A stretch of 64,000 nt of DNA from Lamellibrachia satsuma. Lineage: Eukaryota; Annelida; Polychaeta; Sabellida; Siboglinidae. Positions 12,823 through 24,082 of this stretch are shown here, piece after piece. The first letter of the stretch is position 1, and every line of letters begins with the position of its first letter. The stretch spans positions 2,146,001 through 2,210,000 of the forward strand of contig BSQZ01000036.1 in assembly GCA_033239005.1 (NCBI GenBank), in the 5' to 3' direction. Made by a program: the position numbers and the translations under genes. Below the pieces are notes generated by a model that did not search any database, was not told where the DNA came from, and saw nothing but the letters and a program-made list of their open reading frames with translations.

Positions 12823-12917
12823 TAACAAGATTAACAAGATTTGCCATCCAAGCCAAAGGCCCAGATGGCAAGTGGACAAGGAAGCCATTGGCTTATCGAG
12901 AGTCCAACAATGTTCAT

Positions 12918-13926
12918 CTACTTATAACCCGCCCTCCTGAGATATGTGTCAACCTTGTTTTTAAACATATTCACGCTGCTAGCAGTTACACAATCTGTAG
13001 ACAATTTGTTCCATTCATTTATTGTCCTCTGTGCGAACGAGTGCTTCCTGATGTCCAATCTACATTGATCCTTTACTAATTTTACCTCATGTCCTCTAGT
13101 TCTGCTATCCTTCTTGAGTGAGAAAAACATATTTCTATCAATATTTTCATACCCATTCAATATCTTAAAAACTTCAATCTGATCTCCTCTTAACCTCCTT
13201 GTCTCTAGAGTTGTTAAACTACATTCTTTCAGGCGTTCTTCATAACTAAGGTCTCTAAGTTCTGGAATCATTTTAGTTGCTCTCCTTTGTATGCGTTCAA
13301 GCGTATCTATATCCTTCTTACGATATGGTCTCCATGCTTGTATACAGTATTCTAAATGAGGTCTAACTATTGCTTTATAAAGAGGTATAATTAACTTTTT
13401 TCCCTTGTATGTTATGTTTCTTCTAATCAATCCAAGAATTTGATTACCCTTTGAAGCTGCAATACCACACTGCTCTGAAACTTTCATATCAGCGCTTATT
13501 GTAACTCCTAAGTCCTTTTCTTTTACAGTAGTACCAAGAACAGTAGCTCCCATTTTATAGTTTACATTCAAGTTCCCATGTCCTGTATGTAGGCATTTAC
13601 ATTTCCCAAAATTGAACAGCATCTGCCATTTCTCAGACCATTTCACTAATCTGTCTAGATCGTTTTGTAAATGTTGTTTATCACCATCAGTATTAACCTT
13701 TCTAAACAGTTTTGTGTCATACGCAAATTTCAGTACGTTACTTGTTATACTGTCGTCCAAGTCATTGATATAAATTAAGAATAATATAGGTCCTAATACT
13801 GATCCTTGAGGTACCCCACTCAAAACCGATTTCCAATTTGAAACATCTACTACAACTCGTTGTCTTCTGTCAGTCAGCCATTGTTCTATCCAGTCATTTA
13901 TGCTATCCCCGATACCATGGGCTTCT
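12918..13926 (-). pseudogene. LINE ORF2: second half of RT and C-terminus
   Basis: Continues ORF2 after the frame break: [20 protein letters not shown] (RT motif B), then KFAYDTKLF at the catalytic motif C, where the sister copy at 30.6 kb reads KFADDTKLF. The first aspartate of the FADD box is therefore replaced by tyrosine. The remainder ([45 protein letters not shown]) is the usual CR1 thumb and carboxy-terminal region. Confidence 0.9.
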
Positions 13927-15787
13927 AATTAAGTAGTAATCTTTGATGTGGCACTTTGTCAACAGCTTTCTGAAAATTTAAGTAGATAATATCTACTGGC
14001 GATCCCACGTCTATCCACTTAGTGATTTCTTCAAAAAAACATAACATATTTGTTAAGCATGACCTCGCTTTAAGGAATCCATGTTGAGATGAATTTAATA
14101 ATTTATGCTTAACGAGGAAGTCTACCATATGGTCTTTAATTAACCTTTCTAATAATTTACAAATCACTGACGTTAAACTCACTGGTCTGTAATTCTCTGA
14201 CTTATTTCTCGAACCCTTTTTAAATAATGGTATGATGTTTGCTTCTTTCCATTCAAACGGAACAACTCCCTCTTTTAATGACAAGTTGAATACTCTTGCA
14301 AGTGGTATACTGATTTGATCTACTGTTTCCATTAGTAATTGTGGAGGAATCCCATCCACTCCCGGTGATTTGTTATCCTTCATTGCCTTTATTTTCTTAG
14401 CTACCAATTCTGGAGTTACAACTAACGGACCTAAATAGTCAGATTTAGCCCCCTGAAATTTAGCATCAGCAACTGGTAATGAACTAATATCTTCTTTGGT
14501 AAACACTGAACTGAAGTAACCATTTAGGTCTTCCGCCATTAAAAACCCCTGTGATATTATATTTCCAGCACTGTCTTCTAGAGGTCCAACCTTGTCTTGT
14601 ACGTTTTGTTTACTCCTGACATATGCATAAAAACTCTTGCTGTCATTTTTTATGTTACATGCCAGTTTTTGCTCATAGCTTCTTTTAGATTGTCTGATTT
14701 CAGTTGTAGCTACATTAAGTGCCTCTTTGTATTTTGCATAGTCTTCTTCCTTTCTGGTACGCCTATAAACCCTCCTCATAGTTTGTTTTAGCATTATCTT
14801 TCTAATAGCCTCTTTTGACAAGTGTTTCTTTCTACACCGTTTTCCTTGTTTTTGGAAGGGAACAAATGTATCGATGATACTCTCAATTTCATATTTTAGA
14901 ATATTCCAACATTCAATTGCGGTCTTATTCATCAGCATGTTATTCCAATCTAGCTTTGCTAAGTATTTTCTCATATCTTTGTAGTTACCTTTGTGGAAGT
15001 TTCTCTTGTACGTTTTCTTATTTTTACTTTCTGATTTTACATTGATGTCAAAATGTATTTGATTATGGTCACTATTACCCAATGGTTCAAATATTTTTAC
15101 ATTGTCCACTAATTCTTTTTGTGATGACAAAACTATATCTAATACATTTTCTCCCCTGGTTGGTTCTAGTACGTGCTGAGTAAGAAAGCTATCCTGGATT
15201 AAACATAGAAATTGTTGATCCTCAATCCCTGTGCTCTCTAGAGAATTCCATTGTATGTGTCCATGGTTAAAATATCCCATTATGATACATTCCCCTTTAC
15301 TAACTTCCTTTATAGCGTTTTTTATTTTTGTGTTGTCCTCTTCCTTTATGTTTGGACTTCGGTAAACTAATCCAATAGTTAATTCTGAATTTCCTGAAAC
15401 AATTTTGCACCAAACAGCTTCATCGCAATCTGCTTCCCTTTCTAGTTTTATTTCATAAGCCTGAATAGATTCTTTAACATATAAAATAACTCCCCCGCCC
15501 CTTCTTCCTATTCGATCTTTCCTAAACATTACGTATCCTGTCAGTCCTAATTCAGCATCTGTTATATCTATTTTGGTCCATGATTCAGTTATACCAATTA
15601 TGTGAGGGTCAATATCTTCTACCATAATGTTTTTCTTATTTACTATGCTCCTTGCATTTAAACATACGCATATATAACCTTTTTCAGAGATGTTTTTCGG
15701 ATGATTTGATATTGGTTTATCTGTGCTAGTGGCCTCTTGTTCTGCTTGAGACACCTCTAGGTAACCCCCCTGCACTTCTAGTTTAAA
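13925..15787 (-). pseudogene. LINE ORF2: endonuclease and first half of RT
   Basis: One open frame of over 610 codons. The APE endonuclease (roughly first 240 residues) has [28 protein letters not shown] and SDHNQI. The RT begins with [26 protein letters not shown] and [14 protein letters not shown]. The frame has no ATG at its start; it overlaps the ORF1 end in the -1 frame. Key acidic residues are altered: the endonuclease GDFN motif reads GYFN, and RT motif A reads YLNFQKAVD where the sister copy at 29.1 kb has [10 protein letters not shown] one-base loss at about 13927 ends the frame. Confidence 0.9.
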
Positions 15788-16182
15788 GAATGTTTACTTC
15801 CAAAAATATTTGTCATTGTACCCAAGTCGCTATCTACTGCTGCTGAAAGTTTGTCCGCGAATACTGCCGCCCCCTTTCCACTTAAATGAAGTCCATCCTT
15901 CATGTACATATCTGCCCTCCCAACAAAACTTCCCCATAAATCCACAAATCCAATTTCCTCTTCCCTACATAGCTTCTGGACTAACATGTTAATTGCCATC
16001 CCCCGACAATTTCGATATTTGTGACCCTCCTGCCCATTACAGGTAAAATCCCTGACAGTATTACCTGCTCAACCCGCGTCTGTTTTAGTGTTCTGACCAA
16101 CTGCCTATATTTCCTAACTATGGCAGTTTTACCCTCCCTCTCTACGTTATTTGTCCCTACGTGTACTAAAACAGATCCACCG
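15778..16182 (-). pseudogene. LINE ORF1, SGNH-esterase carboxy-terminal part
   Basis: The sequence shows VHVGTNNVEREGK (block III Asn of SGNH hydrolases) and MKDGLHLSGKG (block V Asp..His). The frame is open down to the stop TAG at 15780-15778. The block I GDS motif is lost to 5' truncation here, but it is seen in the copy at 59966-60565. A frame change near 16010 separates the block III part from the rest. TTTAAAC directly precedes the stop (15787-15781), and ORF2 continues in the -1 frame. ORF1 proteins of CR1-type LINEs often carry this esterase domain. Confidence 0.8.
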
Positions 16183-16791
16183 AAAAACAGATGATGAAAC
16201 AAATTCAGAATTGTTGATGGTCATGTTTTGTTATCAGAAAAAAACGTTAACATAGCCACTAATGTAATTTTCCACCGTGGTCTGACCTCTACAAACAATG
16301 AGTCAGCCAAATCAGGAAAATACTTTTAAATAGTCCACAAGGTGGCAGTACTGCTCAGTGAAGCTGAAACGTTTGTTGAAACGGTGTGAAGCATGTTCGT
16401 GTGTAAACATCAAGACAAATGCTGTAATCATTATAATTTTTCTAATGTATTTTGTTTTTACCCTACACAATTTGGTTAATTTATAGTAGTGGTTAGGTAG
16501 TGGGAAATGTTTTTACTTTGATGAAAGCTACGTTTTCAAATATCATTTCATAGAATAAATGGTACGTGACAATTAGGAGTACACTGTATAATTTAATTAA
16601 TAAATGCGTGTTACGCTGTACGCGTTATGCTCTATTATCAACGTGCCGCACAGTAGAAACTCATTTCAATATTAATATTCTTATAATTGAGAAAGACTGT
16701 TACTGCTACGGGATAAGACACCCGGGGGGGGGGCATAGACAAGACACCCGGGGGGGGGGGGCATAGAAAAGACGCCCATTGGATTATACAT
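16183..16791. other. no recognisable gene; two G-runs
   Basis: At 16720-16775 a 24-base motif (GACACCC followed by 9 to 11 G and CATAGA) is present in two and a half copies. Otherwise there are short AT-rich frames only. Confidence 0.4.
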
Positions 16792-16992
16792 TTAAAGGTT
16801 CCTCCTCAATTCCACTTTTTTTCGCTAGTCTCATTTCAAATTTATTTTACAAAAAATCAAACCTACATAGTATCCACTGCAACATGCTAGCTTGTTTGTG
16901 TAAACTTTTGTATGTAGTTTTTGTGAAATAATGAGACAAACTATTAATTACTTAATGTTTGATCAGGCATTAATTGAAATGATAATGGAAAC

Positions 16993-17169
16993 TGTTATAT
17001 ATTGAATAACTAGTTGTTATGTAGTAGTATTACTAGATAGCATTTGTCATTTGGTGAAGTCAACACTTTATTTTATGTAAATCGAGACGAACAGACAGAC
17101 AACAACACGAAAGTCCATCCCACAGAAATCGGTTAGAGTCTTTGTCAAACAACTGTCACATACACAACA
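16993..17169 (-). repeat. 3' LTR
   Basis: 177 bases with TG...CA ends, identical to 21252-21428. On the minus strand it contains AATAAA (complement at 17067-17072), which would supply the polyadenylation signal. Confidence 0.95.
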
Positions 17170-17181
17170 TCCCTTCACACC
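17170..17181 (-). promoter_or_regulatory. polypurine tract
   Basis: The minus strand reads GGTGTGAAGGGA immediately before the TG of the 3' LTR. This is the expected plus-strand priming site. Confidence 0.75.
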
Positions 17182-17247
17182 AGTTAAAACTAACTAAACA
17201 ACCTACTGTTGTACCAGGGATTATTATGCCCAGATGTACAGACAGCT

Positions 17248-19660
17248 TTACAGTGATAATCGCTCCGGAGCTTTGCGCTCTCGCTCGGATCTGCGAACTG
17301 CTGGCTGCGGAGCCGGCGAGTTGACGCTGCTACCCCCAGGTATGGGAGCTGCGTCGTCGGACTCGTCGATCGTGTCGTTTCCACATTCGCCATATTCGGG
17401 CGCTTGTTGAATCGGAGCTGGAGCTGGAGCCGCGATGTCGGCTTCTACCGGGTAGTCAGTCGCGCCTGCATGTCGAAGACGCACGTGATTGCGATGGCGC
17501 CTCAACTGACGACCGTCGAGCGCCTGCGATGTTAACACGTCATTATGCAGCTCCCGCAGGACTGCGGGAATCCACTTTGGCGAGCTTTGCATATGGTTTT
17601 TTACGTAAACCGCATCGCCTGGGCTGAAATGACGCTTCTTCGACTTCTGATTGTAGTACTCGGTCATCTTTTCCTGCGATTTATGCACTTTTGCGCCGAT
17701 GTTCGGGTGAACCACGTCCAGAAGCGTTCGTAGCTGTCGCCCCTTCAGTAACATACTCGGGGAACTTCCTGTCGTACCGTGAGGGGTTACTCGGTAGGTC
17801 AGCAAGTAACGAGCCAACCTTGTCTGCATCGACCCGTCTGTCATCTTTGTTAACCCTCGTTTCACGAGCTGCACTGCGCGTTCAGCGAGCCCGTTCGAGG
17901 AGGGGTGATAGGCAGGTGACGTGATGTGCTGAATGCCGTTTTGCCTCATGAACTGCGTGAACTCTGCGCTGGTGAAACATGTGCCGTTATCAGTGACGAT
18001 AGTCTCCGGCAGACCATGCTCTGCGAATAACATCCGCAATTGTTCAATCGTCACTTCTGATGTCGATGAGCGCACGACCATCGCAGAGATCCATTTTGAG
18101 TACGCATCCACCGCCACGAGAATCATTCTGTTCTCTATGGGGCCTGCGTAGTCGAGATGCACCCGTTTCCACGGCTCTTGCGGAAACAGCCACGGTCGCA
18201 ATGGAGCTCTGGTCGGTTGTCGCGCGTTTTCCTCACATTGAGCACACTGTTGCGAAAGCTGTTCCATCTGGAGGTCAATGCCTGGCCACCAAATGTACGA
18301 GCGCGCCAGCGCCTTCATTTTCACCACACCGCTGTGGCTACTGTGTAGTAGTTTCAGCATCGTCGCGCGTCCAGGCTCGGGCACTATGATACGTGCGCCC
18401 CGCATCACGCAGCCATCGTGGATGCTCAGTTCGTCACGCACCTTGTGGTATTGCGTTGTTGTGATGTCACTCTCTGGCCACCCGGTGAGCAGATAGCGGT
18501 GCACCCGAGATAGCACTGGATCGCGTTGAGTCCAAGTGCGTATGTGAGTGGACGTGACCGGCGAGTCGTTCAAATTCTCGATGAGCTGAACATACTCTGC
18601 TGGCGCAGGCGTCTTAGCGGAGTGTGGCGTATGCAGAGGTAGTCTCGAAAGCGCATCACAGTTGCCGTGCGCGTCACCACTGCGATGACGAATGATGTAG
18701 GCGTAGCCGGCCAACGTCAGGGCCCAACGCTGAAGTCGACCCGACGCTTGAGGAGGTATCGGTCGTTGCTCGTTGAACAACCCTGTCAGCGGTCGGTGAT
18801 CGGTGATGAGCACAAACTTCATACCATAGAGGTATTGGTGGAACTTTGTCACTCCGAAAACCAAACTCAGTCCTTCCTTGTCTAGTTGCGAGTAGTTGAT
18901 TTCTGCGGGTGATAAGCTCCTCGATGCGAACGCGATCGGCCGCTCCGAACCGTCCTCCATCTGATGCGACAAGACCGCGCCCACCCCGTACGGTGACGCG
19001 TCGCAAGCGAGAACGAGCGGCTTGTCGGGGTCGAAGTGTACAAGTAGCGAATCTGACTGCAGCAGCTGCTTTGCTGCCTCAAACGCACTAGATTGCTCGT
19101 TCCCCCAGCACCACTTTGTCTCTTTTCTGAGTAGGACGTGCAGTGGGGCTAGCGTTGTTGACAGGTTGCGCAGGAACCGCCCGTAGTAGTTGAGCAGACC
19201 GAGCCACGAACGCAATTCCTTCACGTTAGTTGGGCTAGGTGCATCACGAATGGCCCTGACCTTGTCGTCTGTTGGATGTAGGCCATCGCGATCGATCTTG
19301 TGCCCCAGGTACACGACTGACTGATTGAAGAACTCGCACTTATCATTGTTCAATTTCAGTCCTGCTTCGTCCAACCGTCTCAGGACCCAGCGAAGGTTCG
19401 CCACGTGTTCCTCTCGAGTTTTCCCGGTAACGAGAATGTCGTCCAAGAATATGCACACTCGTGGTATGTCAGCAAGCACACACTCAAGAGCTCTCTGGAA
19501 TATGGATGGTGCCACCGAAATACCGTACGGCAAGCGGGTGTATCGAAAGAGTCCTTTGTGGGTGTTGATGGTGACGTACTCGCGGGACCCTTCATCCAAT
19601 GGCAGTTGAAGGTAGGCATGCCTCAAGTCGAGTTTACTGAATGTCTCGCCTCCGGCCAGG
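17248..19660 (-). CDS. Gypsy RT-RNase H-integrase
   Basis: About 800 codons, continuing RT after the frame break. RT motif C is IFLDDILVTG (FLDD form of YxDD). RNase H has LACDASPYGVGAVLSH and ITDHRPLTGLF. The integrase zinc-binding region is LLHSSHSGVVKMKALA with CAQCEENARQ. The DDE core is seen as HLDYAGPIENR, TIVTDNGTCFTS and NGLAERAVQ. The carboxy-terminal tail after the core is basic, then proline-rich. All catalytic residues I can check are present, so only the RT frame break visibly disables this copy. Confidence 0.93.
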
Positions 19661-21238
19661 CTGGGCGTAAAGATCGTTCACCCTGGGTAGCGGATATTTG
19701 TCCTCCACTACACTTCTGTTGATCGTCACCTTGTAGTCTCCGCAGATCCTTATCTGCCCGTTTGCTTTGCAGACTGGAACGATCGGTGCCGCCCATTCCG
19801 AAAACTGGACCGGCTCGATTATCCCTTCATGCTGAAGTCGGTCGAGTTCGTTTTCAACTTTCTCCTTCAGTGCGTAAGGAATGGGTCTGGCCTTGAAGAA
19901 TCGTGGTATAGCGCCGTTTTTAACATGGATCTTCACCTGCACGTCCTTCAGTTTCCCCAGCCCCTCAGAGAACACGCCTGGCACTTCCGCCAAAAGTCCG
20001 GACTGCACCGGGTCACGTTTGCAGACGTGCATGATTTCACCCCAGTCGAGCTTCAACTGCGACAGTAAGTTTCTCCCCAGAAGGTTTTTTCGAGTACCCG
20101 ACACGACAATGATCGGAACGTGTGCCGACTGTTGCTTGTACTGTGTGACGACATCGATCTGTCCCAGCACCGGAACCGACTGACCGGTATAACTGGTCAA
20201 GTTCACATCAGTCGATTGTAGCTTAGGCGGGTGCGACCATAACTCGCGATATGTCGTCTCATTGATGATGGAGACCCCCGCTCCCGTGTCCACCAGCATT
20301 TTCACCGATTTACCGTCCATCTGTACGCCTACTTCGATAGGTTGATGTGACGTCGGCCCACTGGTGACGTGGTACAGGCTGTAGTCGCTGTACTCGTCTC
20401 TCTCGTCAGTCTCGTGTGTAGTGCTCACGAGATGAGTTTCGCCGTTTTTCTTGCGGCACGCCTCCGCGATATGTCCTCTCTTCTGACAAAAGTGACACGT
20501 TGCGTCCTTGAACCTGCACTGTTGCTGTGTGTGGTTTCCGTTGCAACGGTAACACCGTTTGCGAGTCGCATTGACGGCATTGTCGTTACGCTGGTGCTCC
20601 GGGAACTTCTTTTCCACCCTACTTTGATACTTGTGCACCACGTCCACCGGCACTGTATTGCTAGTGGAGTCGTGTTTAGGGGCTATCTGCTTAGCCTCGC
20701 TGTCCGCCACTTCGTCCGCCAGTGCCATCTGCATTGCTTGTTCGAACGACCTCTCTTCGCTCAGTAGTTTGCGTTGAGTGCTGCTACTTCTTATTCCGCA
20801 CACTAGTTGATCTCGCAATGCCTCACTCAGAAATTCTCCGAAATTGCAAGTGGATGCTAGTCTCCGGAGTTCTGCAGCAAATGTAGCAATGGCCTCACCG
20901 TCTTTCTGGGTTCGTTGATGAAATTTGAACCTCTCAGCCACTATAAGACGACGTGGCGTCAGGTGACTTTTAAGTCTCGCAGTTATCTCATCGAACGACA
21001 GATCTATCGGTCTTTGCGGACTGACTAGGCTTTTCAGAAGTAGGTACGTTTCGGGGCCTACCAGAGTCAGTAGAGTGGCTACCTTCTTTTTCTCTGCGGC
21101 CAACTGCACAACTTCGTCGGCCCCGGCGATTCCCACCGCCGCAACATCGTTCGCGACCAAGTACATTTCGAGCCGCTCCAAATATGCTTCCAGGTCACTA
21201 CTACCGTCGTACGGCTCAATTCGGCCAATGTTCGCCAT
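19634..21238 (-). CDS. Gypsy gag-protease-RT (amino-terminal part)
   Basis: 534 codons from the ATG just inside the primer site. Residues 1-200 are gag capsid-like (FKFHQRTQKDGEAIATFAAE is a typical block). Around 230-265 are two CCHC-type knuckles (CYRCNGNHTQQQC and CHFCQKRGHIAEAC). Protease follows with VDTGAGVSIINE near 315. RT starts with FFKARPIPYALKEKVENEL and ICGDYKVTINRS. The frame ends prematurely after LPRVNDLYAQP because of a one-base shift near 19660; the following 792-codon frame continues the RT. No stop or shift separates gag from pol. Confidence 0.93.
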   Translation of the reverse strand: MANIGRIEPYDGSSDLEAYLERLEMYLVANDVAAVGIAGADEVVQLAAEKKKVATLLTLVGPETYLLLKSLVSPQRPIDLSFDEITARLKSHLTPRRLIVAERFKFHQRTQKDGEAIATFAAELRRLASTCNFGEFLSEALRDQLVCGIRSSSTQRKLLSEERSFEQAMQMALADEVADSEAKQIAPKHDSTSNTVPVDVVHKYQSRVEKKFPEHQRNDNAVNATRKRCYRCNGNHTQQQCRFKDATCHFCQKRGHIAEACRKKNGETHLVSTTHETDERDEYSDYSLYHVTSGPTSHQPIEVGVQMDGKSVKMLVDTGAGVSIINETTYRELWSHPPKLQSTDVNLTSYTGQSVPVLGQIDVVTQYKQQSAHVPIIVVSGTRKNLLGRNLLSQLKLDWGEIMHVCKRDPVQSGLLAEVPGVFSEGLGKLKDVQVKIHVKNGAIPRFFKARPIPYALKEKVENELDRLQHEGIIEPVQFSEWAAPIVPVCKANGQIRICGDYKVTINRSVVEDKYPLPRVNDLYAQPGRRRDIQ

Positions 21239-21249
21239 CCTCGTCGCCA
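21235..21249 (-). promoter_or_regulatory. primer binding site overlapping gag start codon
   Basis: Two bases after the 5' LTR the minus strand reads TGGCGACGAGGATGG. This is complementary over 15 bases to the 3' end, including CCA, of animal tRNA-Ser(GCU) as I know it. The gag ATG (21238-21236) lies inside this site, so the leader is only about 13 bases. Confidence 0.75.
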
Positions 21250-21251
21250 GT

Positions 21252-21428
21252 TGTTATATATTGAATAACTAGTTGTTATGTAGTAGTATTACTAGATAGC
21301 ATTTGTCATTTGGTGAAGTCAACACTTTATTTTATGTAAATCGAGACGAACAGACAGACAACAACACGAAAGTCCATCCCACAGAAATCGGTTAGAGTCT
21401 TTGTCAAACAACTGTCACATACACAACA
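21252..21428 (-). repeat. 5' LTR
   Basis: 177 bases, identical to the 3' LTR. The outer edge abuts the GAAAC duplication at 21429-21433. No TATA box stands out. Confidence 0.95.
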
Positions 21429-21714
21429 GAAACACTGAAAACTGAAATTTCGTAACTGTGTCCTGTGATCGGCGAGAGGATGAAAGTCACGTCCATGATC
21501 GGCACTGACCCGCAAAGTGTTTACCATTTTGGATATCCAATATAGTTTGAGCTTTATCAGATCTAACGACTACAGTCAAAGTCAGTTCTTTCGATTTGAA
21601 AAAAATACGCATTTTTTATTAAATCGACGACGGTTGTGACTTCACACACTACATTTTTAGACATCAACGAACCGGATGTGCGATAGGCTATATCAGTTAA
21701 CGATGGAGATTTAA

Positions 21715-22690
21715 ATAACAATTACTCTCTGTCAGACCTGCCAAGTCTTCCGCTTTTGGCAGAAGATCTTCCGCTTTTTCGGGTTTTTGAGAAAACCTTC
21801 CGCTATTCCGCTATGCTTTGAAAACCTTCCGTTTTTTCCGATTTACCCGGTGATCGCAGCGCCACCCGAAGTGAAAATAAAATTGGCACCAAGAACGACA
21901 CCAAGTTCCGGTCATCTCTTGGTGCTGAGACACTGTGCAACCTGCTGCAGGTGAAAGTGAACACTGACTATGACTGTCACATGTTCCAGCCAACTAAAGA
22001 CCTCGACAGAGCACGACATGCCACCGGCATCTACAACAACCACAGACCAGCTGCTTGATACCAGAGTGTGGGAATGACACTGAACTGTGGCACTCAGCAT
22101 CGACTCATCCACAGACCCGTCCACCCGTCTTTTGGACGGGTAAACTGCGTAAAGTGCGTTTTTGGACGGATAAAGATTTATTTTGGACGGACTAGCCCGT
22201 CCATGTCGTTTTTATAATCCGACATACCCGTTATCCAACGCAATGCTAACTACAACGTGTGGCAAATTCAGTTGACAGGCAAATTCAGACTGTGAGAAAT
22301 AGGTCAAGCCAATATAATCTGTTAGTGTTGTCAATTGTCACTAATATGTTGGTATTACATATTATAACCATATAATATATAAATACGCTAACTTTGGGTG
22401 CAGTCCGGCAATGTCTCCTCCAAGGCGCCGAAGTCCACTCACCTCTTTCTATGTTCCTTCGCCTCCCTGGGCCATTGGCCTCAGAACTACCATTTGCCGA
22501 TTTTCTTTTATTATTCTCGAATAATGTTTCTCCGTAATGTCATTCGATGACATAAATACTCGGCTCTGACGTCTCAAGTTGTCTTACTCAAATCAGCACA
22601 TTATTGGGCTATTGCAAAAGTTTGGGGTGGTTTGTGCACGGGCGTCATAGACAGTGACGTATCTAGGATCTCGCAAAGGGGTGGGGTAAA
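21715..22690. other. no gene; short internal repeats
   Basis: At 21745-21845 the phrase CTTCCGCT(T/A)TT recurs four to five times. At 22120-22205 a TTTTGGACGG phrase recurs three times. Both look like parts of unidentified mobile repeats. Confidence 0.45.
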
Positions 22691-22696
22691 CCTAGT

Positions 22697-23022
22697 AAAG
22701 GTAAAAGGTACGTTGTTATATAGCGCGGTATCCAGTCCGTAGGACCGCTCAAAGCGCTTTACACTTCACCCCCTGGCAGATCTGTTCATTCCAAGGCCAT
22801 CTTAACTTCTCTGGGAAGCATTCAGCCACGCTCCAATTGTGCGAAGACTATTCGTTCACATTTCCACCACTGTCTATGGTGCCAGGTACTCATTTATACA
22901 GCTGAGTGAACTGTGGCTACGTGGGGTGATCAAAGGTTCGAAGTGACCGCAGTGGGATTTGAAACCGGGTTCTCTCGATTGAGAGTCCGGTCTTCTAACC
23001 GGTATGCCATCGCGCCCCACTA
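22697..23022 (-). mobile_element. tRNA-derived SINE
   Basis: Read on the minus strand from 23022, the head resembles a tRNA: GATGGCATACCGGTTAGAAG as box A and GGTTTCAAATCCC as box B about 45 bases later. A non-tRNA body follows (AGCGCTTTGAGCGG and ATAACAACG blocks), then a tail of TTTACCTTT-type repeats. A degraded relative of the body lies at 51055-51300. Confidence 0.75.
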
Positions 23023-23435
23023 ATATATCATGCTACCAGAGGTGGCGCAACAGGTTATAATTATACGAAAAAAAATGTAATGTTATGCCAAAGGGGTCAT
23101 ATCCCAATACCCCCCAAAACAAATAAAAATACGCCACTGGTCATAGACATGGCGACATTTGAAAAAGCAAAAGCGGTAAGAAATGTATGCAACGGATGGT
23201 GTTTGGTTCTGCCTCCTGCGTACGCATAAGATCGCGCATCTAACGTTCAACTGCGCATACAAGTGAAACAATGTAAGGAAAACGCAAGAACATTTGCACG
23301 ACGCGAAAACTGGTTATTCATGTTTATCTTAGAAGTGGATTTACAGAAGAAGGTTAATAATTATAATAGTTTAGTCAACTTCTTCAAATGCGCGCCCTTA
23401 GACTGTCAGCCGTTTAAGGGGGCGCATATTTTACA

Positions 23436-23562
23436 CGGTCCGCAAAGCACGGCACAAAGAGTTGTGTTGTTACAAACAACGAATATTTGTGAGAACTGCT
23501 AAACATACAATCAACGTGTATAATTTGGAAACTCGAAGAGCTCAAAAATTTATCAGGATGAA
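23436..23562 (+). repeat. dispersed repeat, partner of 10869-10994
   Basis: Same orientation and about the same length as the copy at 10869-10994. It is followed in both places by diverged sequence. Confidence 0.65.
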
Positions 23563-23744
23563 CAATTATTGCGTACAAATTCGGTCCAACTTTGTTTTAT
23601 TATCGTATACAAAAGCACGCCTGTTGTAACACAGCATTCTTGGTCGATTGTGCCGCGCGCCCTTGTCCTATACGTAGACCAGCGTCATAAACTTGACGCT
23701 GGTCTACATGGATTTCCCTATTTATGCCAATTGCCGCTTATTAC

Positions 23745-24082
23745 AATGTGGTTTGACAACACTAGAGGCCAGGAGACCAAGAGGAGACCAAATAGAAGTG
23801 TTTAACATAGTGAACGGCTATGAGGATGTTGACAGGAATATATTCTTCAAACTTAAAGAAGGCAGTAGAACCAGAAGACACAAAGGACATGGAACAAACT
23901 GCCAAATAATTGTGTTAATAGTAGCGTGAATATGTTTAAAAACAGAATTGATAGATATCTAATAATGACGGGCTATACATACATAATAAAATTGTTGGAC
24001 TCTGGATAAGCCAATGGCGTCCTTGTCCACTTGTCATCTGGAACTTGTTGTTTGGGATGGCAATATTGGTAAATCTTTAACT
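23745..24082 (+). mobile_element. CR1-like LINE 3' fragment
   Basis: Encodes [20 protein letters not shown] and FFKLKEGSRTRRHKG, the last part of ORF2 of the same LINE family as 12.8-16.2 kb but more diverged. It is followed by the shared 3' UTR (GTTGGACTCT, GATAAGCCAATGGC, TTGTCCACTTG). Confidence 0.85.

Larger units (their letters stand above)
12823..16182 (-). mobile_element. CR1-like LINE, 5'-truncated, nearly full ORF2
   Basis: About 3.36 kb on the minus strand: the carboxy-terminal half of ORF1 (SGNH esterase), complete endonuclease and reverse transcriptase, then a short 3' tail of ATCTTGTTA-type repeats at 12823-12850. Truncation occurs inside the SGNH domain near 16182. Its 3' kilobase is nearly identical to the plus-strand copy at 30533-31557. 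AGATGAT occurs at 12817-12823 and again at 16189-16195, a possible but weak target duplication. Confidence 0.9.
16993..21428 (-). mobile_element. young Gypsy (Mag-like) LTR retrotransposon
   Basis: 4436 bp. The two 177-bp LTRs look identical base for base, start TG and end CA, and are flanked by GAAAC target duplications at 16988-16992 and 21429-21433. Inside, on the minus strand, lie gag with two zinc knuckles, protease, RT, RNase H and integrase in one gag-pol frame, with a single frame break in the RT near 19660. The identical LTRs imply a very recent insertion. The Mag-type assignment rests on the short leader, Ser-tRNA-like primer site, paired zinc knuckles and single-frame gag-pol, and is an inference. 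Confidence 0.95.
16796..21710 (+). mobile_element. TTAA-target MITE, copy 2, split by an LTR element
   Basis: The MITE runs 16796-16992 and 21434-21710 (about 474 bp without the insert). TTAA flanks it at 16792-16795 and 21711-21714. The left end AGGTTCCTCCTCAATTC and the complement of the right end share about 11 of 17 bases. The LTR retrotransposon at 16993-21428 sits inside it with a 5-bp duplication. Confidence 0.8.

Noticed and set aside
17248..21238. Endogenous retrovirus with envelope
   Set aside because: No envelope frame lies between the integrase end and the polypurine tract; only about 70 bases remain.
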